From positions 6,402,001-6,466,000 of the forward strand of contig CATNEN010000011.1 of NCBI GenBank assembly GCA_950097015.1: a stretch of DNA of 64,000 nucleotides, written 5' to 3'. Each line of letters begins with the position of its first letter. Within the stretch, counting starts at the first letter, position 1. The translations under genes were made by a program, and so were the position numbers. The stretch is from Macrostomum hystrix (Eukaryota > Platyhelminthes > Macrostomidae). A model generated the notes under the pieces. The model was not told where the DNA came from. It ran no database searches and was given only the letters and a program-made list of their open reading frames with translations. This document shows positions 59,001 to 64,000 of the stretch, one piece after another.

Positions 59001-59554
59001 CATGAGGCACTGAAGGGACTGATCATGAGGTACTGAAGGGACTGATCATGAGGCACTGAAGGGACTGATCATGAGGCCATGAAGGACTGATCATGAGGCC
59101 ATGAAGGACTGATCATGAGGCCATGAAGGACTGATCATGAGGCAATGAAGGGACTGATCATGAGGCACGGAAGGACTGATCATGAGGCACTGAAGGGACT
59201 GATCATGAGGCACGGAAGGACTGATCATGAGGCACTGAAGGAGTGATCATGAGGCACTGAAGGAGTGATCATGAGGCACTGAAGGACTGATCATGAGGCA
59301 CTGAAGGGACTGATCATGAGGCACTGAAGGGACTGATCATGAGGTACTGAAGGGACTGATCATGAGGCACTGAAGGAGTGATCATGAGGCACTGAGTGAC
59401 ACTGAGAAAGCAGACCTTAGTGCCACAGTCTCGGACAGATTTCAGGAGCACGCTAAGCTCACCTGGACAGCATGGCGTACACATAGCCCATGGCATCTCC
59501 GCAGTACAAAGCCACATGGTCACCAAAGCACAGTGCATCTTCAGCTGTAACCAT
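28087..59554 (-). CDS. Divergent inositol 1,4,5-trisphosphate receptor, complete, 40 coding exons
   Basis: Joining the 40 exons listed in the block entries below gives 7,782 nt, 2,593 residues, with every junction in phase and GT-AG. Vertebrate IP3Rs have about 2,700. The order is: N-terminal suppressor and MIR/beta-trefoil region (1-412), IP3-binding helical (RIH) region (413-700), long armadillo-type regulatory region (701-2118, ending in the RIH-associated domain), then a six-helix channel (2119-2454) and a C-terminal CxxC...HxxxxH zinc site with a basic tail. The protein is an ER tetrameric calcium channel. The ATG at 59554 (MVTAEDALCFGD) follows an in-frame TGA and lines up with the start of known receptors. 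It is clearly IP3R, not ryanodine receptor (no SPRY or RyR repeats), but diverged from the canonical ITPR1-3 type. A 9-nt microexon and duplicated exons 2 and 3 are described separately. Confidence 0.9.
28595..28935 (+). repeat. Dispersed repeat, copy in IP3R intron 38
   Basis: Shares ACTTCACGATAGCT with the copy near 48090, and ATATTTCGACGAT, TTGTGAT and GGAAGTTGT with the copy near 41100, in the same order and orientation. Ends and class not resolved. Confidence 0.6.
28972..29320 (-). mobile_element. tRNA-derived SINE, copy in IP3R intron 38
   Basis: Read on the minus strand it starts with a tRNA-like head: A box GGTGGCAGAGTG and B box AGTTCGATTCC, 29257-29320. A body containing GAAAGTCAGGGCAGATGTAC follows and it ends near GCCCGCAGCCCTCCTGCAATT-like sequence. 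It also occurs at 31038-31390, 38433-38753, 39417-39605 and 42385-42716. Confidence 0.8.
29366..29440 (-). repeat. Second tRNA-like module next to the SINE
   Basis: The minus strand reads TAGACTAGTGGTTAGATTC then GGGGTTCGATTCCTG, a tRNA-like A/B-box pair of a different type from the neighbouring SINE head. Similar modules occur at 31440-31505 and 42733-42792. I find no proper acceptor stem, so this is a retroposed tRNA-like piece rather than a gene. Confidence 0.55.
29745..30085. repeat. 23-bp minisatellite in IP3R intron 37
   Basis: About 14 copies of GGGATTCCCCACTAAACATA plus GCA, with degenerate units at both ends. Confidence 0.93.
30475..30483 (-). other. 9-nt microexon of the IP3R gene (Glu-Ser-Glu)
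   Basis: On the minus strand AATTTCAG|GAGTCTGAG|GTAAGC. Both splice sites are good, both flanking exons are phase 0, and the pieces sit between the pore filter exon (ends GMYD) and the last transmembrane exon (starts FFDVPNN). It adds acidic residues to the outer mouth of the pore and could be alternatively spliced. Confidence 0.55.
30850..31390 (+). mobile_element. SINE with an extra 5' block, IP3R intron 34
   Basis: Positions 31038-31390 are the plus-strand copy of the SINE at 28972-29320, with head TGGCGGAGCGGTCTAACGCG and B box GAACTCGATTCC. The preceding block 30850-31037 (CAGTCCATGGACTGGGG, GCTGGTATACATTTAA, AGCTGGG) also precedes the copy at 42172-42716, so it is either part of a longer element or a second nested element. 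The tRNA-like module at 31440-31505 lies just beyond in the opposite orientation. Confidence 0.7.
34700..35345. repeat. 16-bp minisatellite in IP3R intron 31
   Basis: About 35 clean copies of GACTACTATCTACTCT from about 34800, with a looser TGTCTACT-type start from 34670. A few units read GATTAACT or GACAACT. Confidence 0.95.
35745..36090. repeat. 20-bp minisatellite in IP3R intron 30
   Basis: About 17 copies of AAAATCCTCTGATCAACCTA, with CACACGTCAA variants at the left. Confidence 0.95.
36590..37878. repeat. 20-bp minisatellite with 420-bp higher-order duplication, IP3R intron 29
   Basis: About 64 copies of a 20-bp unit (ATTGGGATTATCAATCT core). A distinctive run of variants (TTAGGC, TTAGGA, GGGACTATC) at 36781-36890 recurs in the same order at 37201-37310, 420 bp away. 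The last quarter is homogenised to ATTGGAATTATC. Confidence 0.96.
38165..38395. repeat. 22-bp minisatellite in IP3R intron 28
   Basis: About 10 copies of a dimer of 11-bp half-units, GCATAGCAACC and GCATAGCAACT. Two more half-units reappear at 38757-38780 on the far side of the SINE, so the SINE probably inserted into the array. Confidence 0.95.
38433..38753 (-). mobile_element. tRNA-derived SINE inside the intron 28 array
   Basis: The minus strand has head GTGGCAGAGCGGTTAAC and B-box-like GAGCTCGATTC, with the body and tail as in 28972-29320. It is bounded on both sides by GCATAGCAAC units of the minisatellite. Confidence 0.8.
39417..39605 (-). mobile_element. Truncated SINE copy, IP3R intron 25
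   Basis: Only the body (GTGTACATCTGCCCTGACTT to TGGCCTCGCCGCGGAATCG) is present. Both the tRNA-like head end and the tail are missing. Confidence 0.75.
40020..40275. repeat. About 30-bp minisatellite in IP3R intron 23
   Basis: Roughly nine diverged copies with AACAACCAAAGGATCAAATG and AAGGTCAT. Confidence 0.88.
40880..41650. repeat. Dispersed-repeat debris in IP3R intron 22
   Basis: Positions 40890-41187 are a copy of the dispersed repeat at 28595 (GAATATTTCGACGATG, GGAAGTTGTTTCATCG). Positions 41290-41650 carry repeated GTCTATGGT and CAGAC-TTTCTAACCACA blocks (41393-41405, 41637-41650) suggestive of another decayed element. No ORF recognised. Confidence 0.5.
42172..42716 (+). mobile_element. 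SINE with extra 5' block, IP3R intron 21
   Basis: Same two-part structure as 30850-31390. The 5' block has CAGTCCATGGACTGGGG and AATGCTGGTACCATTTAA, then AGTGCCTTGCTAAAGGACAC, a stretch common in invertebrate SINEs. The head is damaged (GGTGAGTCGCGGTTGCC) and the B box is partly deleted. The opposite tRNA-like module follows at 42733-42792. Confidence 0.7.
43105..43725. repeat. 48-bp minisatellite in IP3R intron 20
   Basis: About 13 copies of a unit with GGGGAGGTCAATGGGGGTCA and GCTGACTCCTCCTCGAACC. The minus strand is open through it (TPIDLPKVSGSRRSQL, 16-residue repeat), which falsely extends the exon 21 frame. Confidence 0.95.
43990..44300. repeat. G-rich degenerate repeat in IP3R intron 19
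   Basis: Irregular 20-40-bp units with GAGGTGGGGTGGGTGTC and GGCG variants. G is concentrated on the plus strand, that is, C-rich in the transcript. Confidence 0.75.
44628..45225. repeat. Two adjoining 20-bp minisatellites in IP3R intron 18
   Basis: Left block (44628-44866): TGTCACCTGTTAGACAGG units, about 12. Right block (44868-45225): GATTCAATCTGTTAGACAGG units, about 18. Both share CTGTTAGACAGG, so one arose from the other by change of the remaining 8 bp. Confidence 0.95.
46135..47035. repeat. 22-bp minisatellite with about 215-bp higher-order repeat, IP3R intron 15
   Basis: About 40 copies of a unit with GGGGGAATCCCAAATGTTAT. The distinctive GGGGGATTCTAAATG unit recurs about 215 bp apart (46346 and 46561) with the same neighbours. 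Confidence 0.94.
47358..47760. other. IP3R intron 14, no array recognised
   Basis: A 403-bp intron, purine-rich on the plus strand near 47520-47720 (GAGGTAAGAGAGACG), without clear periodicity or a transposon. Confidence 0.5.
48030..48250 (+). repeat. Dispersed repeat, copy in IP3R intron 13
   Basis: Shares ACTTCACGATAGCT and CGCATAGAGC-type blocks with the copies at 28595-28935 and 40890-41187, same orientation. Confidence 0.55.
48415..49330 (+). mobile_element. Relic of a non-LTR retrotransposon ORF2 end (RT tail plus RNase H)
   Basis: Plus-strand frames give LDRSLCFSACTSKRSFSA, then FFLALQQSVLNYAALAWQPF and VKRAQNSIINLRI, typical of the region after the RT palm in jockey/CR1-like ORF2. 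This is followed by DGSAIQSGVAAVITTGDPAN and KASGRVITTSFAEKQAVLDL from an RNase H domain. Frameshifts break it. It lies antisense in IP3R intron 12. Confidence 0.68.
49918..50790. repeat. GAT-trinucleotide-derived repeat in IP3R intron 11
   Basis: GATGATGAT runs interrupted by GGT, GAG and TTA steps. Longer blocks of about 120-170 bp with GATGTTAATGATG recur several times. It gives a Met-rich plus ORF and a His-rich minus ORF, both artificial. Confidence 0.96.
51185..51216. other. Perfect 13-bp inverted repeat over the acceptor of IP3R exon 10
   Basis: CCTGGAACAGGTG and CACCTGTTCCAGG, 6-nt loop. The AG of the acceptor and the first codons of exon 10 lie in the stem. Confidence 0.85.
51310..51835. 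repeat. 27-bp (54-bp dimer) minisatellite in IP3R intron 9
   Basis: Units alternate TGATTGGTCCTCAGCCCC and TGATTGGTCCATAGCCC, with decayed units at the right. Its reverse complement resembles the array in intron 8. Confidence 0.94.
52150..52878. repeat. 27-bp minisatellite in IP3R intron 8
   Basis: About 27 copies of a unit with GACCAATCAGACAACAGG and GATGGTATT. Long ORFs on both strands (TGMVLTNQT; IPSLLSDWS) are artefacts of the multiple-of-three unit. Confidence 0.96.
53440..54145. repeat. 20-bp minisatellite in IP3R intron 5
   Basis: About 35 copies of GAGACAGATTGGGGGGAGAG, with GATAGACAGG variants. In the transcript it is a C/T-rich tract. Confidence 0.96.
55245..57540. repeat. 21-bp minisatellite with 693-bp higher-order repeat, IP3R intron 3
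   Basis: About 109 copies of a unit with TGAAGTCTATCCTATCCT. The rare variant CACAATGAAGTCTTTCCAAT occurs at 56147 and 56840, 693 bp (33 units) apart, with matching neighbours. Both strands are open for more than 800 codons (EDRIDFR; LKSILSS); these are not proteins. Confidence 0.97.
56383..58887. repeat. Large direct duplication, left copy
   Basis: Matches 61496-64000 at a constant offset of 5,113 bp at every point I compared, including the exon 2 and 3 coding parts, with no difference noticed. The right copy is cut by the window end, so the full length is unknown. Confidence 0.9.
57825..58190. repeat. 23-bp minisatellite in IP3R intron 2
   Basis: About 16 copies with CACCTGCGAATAGACCTAC. 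The left end begins within 45 bp of the exon 3 acceptor. Confidence 0.95.
58425..59395. repeat. 23-bp minisatellite in IP3R intron 1
   Basis: About 43 copies of a unit with GATCATGAGGCACTGAAGGG; many units have 1-3-bp length changes. Confidence 0.95.
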
Positions 59555-59794
59555 CACTTGCGTCGGAGTTAAGAAATTATTTCAAGTATAACATGCATAC
59601 ACACAATTCAATTAGTAAATTAGTTGCAGTTGCTTTTAGATGTAGAAAATTTTATCATCACAGATAAGATGATCTATGGCATTTTCTTGCTTTATAGTTC
59701 ATGCTTGAATGTACTCGTAGTTATTTACAATTCTTGAGCCATGGGTTGCCTTAAGTTAAAGTTCATGACTTTGACACATGACATAATTCGTTCA

Positions 59795-61110
59795 CAACTT
59801 TTGCTGCGATTCCATCAACAACTCTTGCTGCGATTCCATTAACAACTGCTGCTGCGATTCCATCAACAACTCTTGCTGCGATTCCATCAACAACTCTTGC
59901 TGTGATTCTATTAACAACTGCTGCTGTGATTCCATCAACAACTCTTGCTGCGATTCCATTAACAACTGCTGCTGCGATTCCATTAACAACTCTTGCTATG
60001 ATTCCATTAACAACTCTTGCTGTGATTCCATTAACAAATGCTGCTGCGATTCCATTAACAACTGCTGCTGCGATTCCATAAACAACTGCTGCTGCGATTC
60101 CATAAACAACTGCTGCTGTGATTCCATAAACAAATCTTGCTGCGATTCCAATAACAACTCTTGCTGCGATTCCATTAACAACTGCTGCTACGATTCCATC
60201 AACAACTCTTGCTGCGATTTCATAAACAACTGCTGCTGCGATTCCATCAACAACTCTTGCTGCGATTCCAATAACAACTCTTGCTGCGATTCCATTAACA
60301 ACTCTTGCTATGATTCCATTAACAACTCTTGCTGCGATTCTATTAACAACTGCTCCTGCGATTCGATTAACAACTCTTGCTGCGATTCCATTAACAACTG
60401 CTGCTGCGATTCCATCAACAACTGTTGCTGCGATTCCATCAACAACTCTTGCTGTGATTCTATTAACAACTGCTGCTGTGATTCCATCAACAACTCTTGC
60501 TGCGATTCCATTAACAACTGCTGCTGCGATTCCATTAACAACTCTTGCTATGATTCCATTAACAACTCTTGCTGTGATTCCATTAACAAATGCTGCTGCG
60601 ATTCCATAAACAACTGCTGCTGCGATTCCATAAACAACTGCTGCTGCGATTCCATCAACAACTGCTGCTGCGATTCCATAAACAACTGCTGCTGTGATTC
60701 CATAAACAAATCTTGCTGCGATTCCAATAACAACTCTTGCTGCGATTCCATTAACAACTCTTGCAGCGATTCCATTAACAACTCGTGCTGCGATTCCATA
60801 AACAACTGCTGCTGCGATTCCATAAACAACTGCTGCTGTGATTCCATAAACAACTGCTGCTGCGATTCCATAAACAACTGCTGCTGCGATTCCATAAACA
60901 ACTGCTGCTACGATTCCATCAACAACTCTTGCTGCGATTTCATAAACAACTGCTGCTGCGATTCCATAAACAACTCTTGCTGCGATTCCAATAACAACTC
61001 TTGCTGCGATTCCATTAACAACAGCTGCTGCGATTCCATTAACAACTGCTGCTGAGATTCCATCAACAACTCTTGCTGCGATTCGATTAACAACTCTTGC
61101 TGCGATTCCA
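59795..61110. repeat. 24-bp minisatellite upstream of the IP3R start codon
   Basis: About 55 copies with TGCGATTCCATCAACAACTC. Several blocks recur (for example 60000-60180 and 60545-60780). The minus strand reads as LLMESQQQ octapeptides, interrupted by stops. Positions 59555-59794 and 61111-61495 show nothing I recognise apart from the hairpin at 61458. Confidence 0.95.
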
Positions 61111-61457
61111 TCAACAACTATAAAAAATGTTTGCTGAGGCTGAGGGTCTATTCTGCCAGTACACTAGATGTCTAGCCTAGTACACTAGAAAGTGAACGTG
61201 GGAACCACAAATAACTATTTAGCAGTAATACGAAGAAATACAAATTTATGGTAGGAACATGATTCGTATCCTGTGTATAAAATCCAATTTTAGCACTGCT
61301 TTATTATTAATTTCATTTTGTTATTCTTGATTCGATTAAAAAAACAAGATTCTAAGAATCAGCAATATCAGCGTAGGAAAATTGGGTAGAAAAAATACAA
61401 AATGAAATGTAACGCATTTACAAAAAGGATTAACAAGCAGGTCACAATTATCTTGAG

Positions 61458-61483
61458 TACACGCGGTCTACCTACCGCGTGTA
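61458..61483. other. Perfect 10-bp hairpin beside the duplication boundary
   Basis: TACACGCGGT and ACCGCGTGTA, 6-nt loop, ending 12 bp before the duplicated sequence starts at 61496. Confidence 0.8.
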
Positions 61484-62771
61484 GGTTTATGGGATTGAAG
61501 TCTTTCCTATCCTCCCTGAAGTCTATCCTATCCTTCCTGAAGTCTATCCTATCCTTCCTGAAGTCTATCCTATCCTCCCTGAAGTCTATTTTATACTCCC
61601 TGAAGTCTATCCTATCCATCCTGAAGTCTATCCTATCCTCCCTGAAGTCTATCCTATCCTTCCTGAAGTCTATCCTATCCTCCCTGAAGTCTATCCTATC
61701 CTCCATGAAGTCTATCCTATCCTCCCTGAAGTCTATTTTATACTCCCTGAAGTCTGTCCTATCCATCCTGAAGTCTATCCTATCCTTCCTGAAGTCTATC
61801 CTATCCTTCCTGAAGTCTATCCTATCCTCCATGAAGTCTATTTTATACTCCCTGAAGTCTATCCTATCCTCCCTGAAGTCTATCCTATTCACCCTGAAGT
61901 CTTTCCTATCCATCCTGAAGTCTATCCTATCCTCCCTGAAGTCTATCCTATTCACAATGAAGTCTTTCCAATCCGTCCTGAAGTATATCCTATCCTCCCT
62001 GAAGTCTATTTTATACTCCCTGAAGTCTATCCTATCCTCCATGAAGTCTATCCTATCCTTCCTGAAGTCTATCCTATCCTCCCTGAAGTCTATTTTATAC
62101 TCCCTGAAGTCTATCCTATCCTCCCTGAAGTCTATCCTATTCACCCTGAAGTCTTTCCTATCCATCCTGAAGTCTATCCTATCCTCCCTGAAGTCTATTT
62201 TATACTCCCTGAAGTCTATCCTATCCATCCTGAAGTCTATCCTATCCTCCCTGAAGCCTATCCTATCCTCCCTGAAGTCTATCCTATCCTCCCTGAAGTC
62301 TATCCTATCCTCCATGAAGTCTATCCTATCCTCCATGAAGTCTATCCTATCCTCCCTGAAGTCTATCCTATCCTCCCTGAAGTCTATCCTATCCTCCATG
62401 AAGTCTATCCTATCCTCCCTGAAGTCTATCCTATCCTCCATGAAGTCTATCCTATCCTCCCTGAAGTCTATCCTATCCTCCCTGAAGTCTATCCTATCCT
62501 CCATGAAGTCTATCCTATCCTCCCTGAAGTCTATCCTATCCTCCCTGAAGTCTATCCTATCCTCCCTGAAGTCTATCCTATCCTCCATGAAGTCTATCCT
62601 ATCCTCCCTGAAGACCTTTCAAACCTCCCTGAAGTATTTTCTATCCACCTGAAGTCTTTCGTATCCACCATGAAGTCTATCCGATCCACCCAGAAGTATT
62701 TTCTATCCTTCCTAAAGTCTTTCGTATTCCTTTTTATTCCTGAAGTCTGGCAGAATTTCACGTGCACGCAC

Positions 62772-62893
62772 CCGCGCCAGCTCCAGTTGCGTCCGCTGAT
62801 TTTTGTCCTCGGAGTCGGCGTAGAGCCGCGCCAGCTTCTTGAACTCCTTCTGCAGCTTGTAGCGGTTTGGCGCGCACAGCTTAAAAGACACCA
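62772..62893 (-). pseudogene. Extra copy of IP3R exon 3
   Basis: Identical in translation to 57659-57780, with the same splice sites (CTGCCGCAG acceptor, CGG|GTGCGT donor). It lies upstream of the start codon at 59554, so it is not in the main open frame as modelled. It could belong to a second, partial or alternative gene start outside the window, or be an assembly duplicate. Confidence 0.75.
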
Positions 62894-63423
62894 CTGCGGC
62901 AGGGCGATGGTGGTTTAAGGCCCTGCATCTCACCTGCAAATAGACCTACATCACACCTGTGAATATACCTAAATCTCACCTGCAAATAGACCTACATCAC
63001 ACCTGTGAATATACCTAAATCTCACCTGCAAATAGACCTACATGTTACCTGAAAAATACCTACATTTTACCTGCAAATAGCCCTACATCTCACCTGCAAA
63101 TAGACCTACATCTTAACTGCGAATAGACCTACATTTCACCTGCGAATAGACCTACATCTTAACTGCGAATAGACCTACATCTCACCTGCGAATAGACCTA
63201 CATCTCACCTGCGAATAGACCTACATCTCACCTGCGAATAGACCTACATCTCACCTGCGAATAGACCTACATTTCACCTGCAAATAGACCTACATCTCAA
63301 TTTTAATCAATATTGAATCATATATCTGCATCGAAATACCTTGAATTAACAAATCTCTCTAATTAATTAATCGTATAGAACACTAATTTTAGGCCCACGA
63401 GACAGATGTTAGAAATTTCTCAC

Positions 63424-63494
63424 TCTGAATGTCCCCGCACTGAGTTTGATCTCGGCTCTCGTTGTTGTTCACCGCCAGGTGCGCATGAGCTGAG
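63424..63494 (-). pseudogene. Extra copy of IP3R exon 2
   Basis: Copy of 58311-58381 at the same 5,113-bp offset (AHAHLAVNNNESRDQTQC), splice sites intact. Confidence 0.75.
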
Positions 63495-64000
63495 CTGCGA
63501 AATTCAGTTGCAGAAACTCAGTTAATTTGCCTGATCATGAGGCACTGAAGGGACTGATCATGAGGCACTGAAGGGACTGATCATGAGGCACTGAAGGGAC
63601 TGATCATGAGGCACTGAAGGGACTGATCATGAGGCACTGAAGGAGTGATCATGAGGCACTGAAGGGACTGATCATGAGGCACTGAAGGGACTGATCATGA
63701 GGCACTGAAGGGACTGATCATGAGGCACAGAAGGGACTGATCATGAGGCACTGAAGGAGTGATCATGAGGCACTGAAGGACTGACTGATTATGAGGCACT
63801 GAAGGGACTGATCATGAGGCCATGAAGGACTGATCATGAGACACTGAAGGGACTGATCATGAGGCACTGAAGGGACTGATCATGAGGCCATGAAGGACTG
63901 ATCATGAGGCACTGAAGGGACTGATCATGAGGCACTGAAGGGACTGATCATGAGGTACTGAAGGACTGACTGATTATGAGGCACTGAAGGGACTGATCAT

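Larger units (their letters stand above)
54183..59554 (-). other. IP3R exons 1-5: suppressor domain and MIR/beta-trefoil region (residues 1-356)
   Basis: Exons: 59463-59554, 58311-58381, 57659-57780, 54666-55214, 54183-54416. Exon 1 CFGDHVALYCGDAMGYVYA matches the IP3R N-terminal GD-x-x-SLY...GF motif. Exon 3 FKLCAPNRYKLQKEFKKL matches FKLCPMNRY of ITPR1. Exon 4 has LYGQVIQLQHEFTDKFVHIS and RLFHTELEAYLVCEG; exon 5 has YWQLELV, RMRHMCTRKFLCLN and TVFRLHQVL. At the loop where ITPR1 has RTTGRQ (residues 265-270, phosphate contacts) this protein has RIRAID, so Thr267 and Gly268 are not conserved. The exon 3/4 join restores a coiled Ala/Glu-rich stretch (LELAR-LAAESEAKDNA). Confidence 0.88.
61496..64000. 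repeat. Large direct duplication, right copy (runs off the window)
   Basis: The second copy of 56383-58887. It holds a 21-bp array (61496-62650), a copy of exon 3, a 23-bp array (62938-63303), a copy of exon 2, and the start of the intron 1 array (63538-64000). A further copy of exon 1 would be expected near 64.6 kb. Confidence 0.9.

Noticed and set aside
59792-61117. Gln-rich ORFs (MESQQQLL repeats) on the minus strand
   Set aside because: Five separate short ORFs broken by stops within one 24-bp array; no splice-site pattern links them.
61368-62652. ORFs of 406 and 416 codons on opposite strands
   Set aside because: The same 21-bp array in the duplicated copy.
1-64000. CRISPR-like arrays
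   Set aside because: The repeats are head-to-tail without unique spacers, in an intron-containing animal genome.

Overview
The window is nuclear DNA of an invertebrate animal. Genes are split by GT-AG introns, and the recognisable products are a Tudor-domain protein, a HIG1-domain protein, Rab24 and an inositol 1,4,5-trisphosphate receptor (IP3R). Mariner, hAT-like and Mutator-like elements, tRNA-derived SINEs and a non-LTR retrotransposon relic are also animal-like. The IP3R belongs to a divergent branch that, from memory of the family, survives in non-ecdysozoan, non-vertebrate animals. I cannot name the phylum. By my tally about one third of the window is minisatellite, with some 30 arrays of 16-48 bp units.

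Layout. 1-3902 (minus): the first three coding exons of a multi-Tudor protein, with a different minisatellite in each intron; the gene runs off the left edge. 4256-5465: a 24-bp array between genes. 5850-6299 (minus): a HIG1-domain protein. 7470-8705: a dead mariner element with both ends. 9437-9718: a hAT-type MITE. 13066-14940 (plus): Rab24 in two coding exons. 18230-19228 (plus): a GC-rich single-exon ORF of unknown nature. 21294-26967 (minus): a small basic protein of 114 residues rebuilt from three exons, whose 5-kb first intron holds four or five mobile elements. 28087-59554 (minus): a complete IP3R gene that I could rebuild from 40 coding exons, all in phase, giving 2,593 residues. 59555-64000: a 24-bp array, then a second and apparently identical copy of at least 2.5 kb of the gene's 5' part, including extra copies of coding exons 2 and 3.

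How it fits together. These genes form no operon or pathway. HIG1 proteins act in mitochondrial respiratory complexes, Rab24 in autophagy, Tudor proteins in germ granules, and IP3R in calcium release from the ER. What unites the region is its architecture. The IP3R gene has 12 introns of 73-163 bp without arrays, whereas 17 of its longer introns each hold their own minisatellite, and most of the other long ones hold transposons. The IP3R itself is notable: its pore filter lacks the usual GGGVGD motif, its ligand pocket is only partly conserved, and a 9-nt microexon lies next to the pore.
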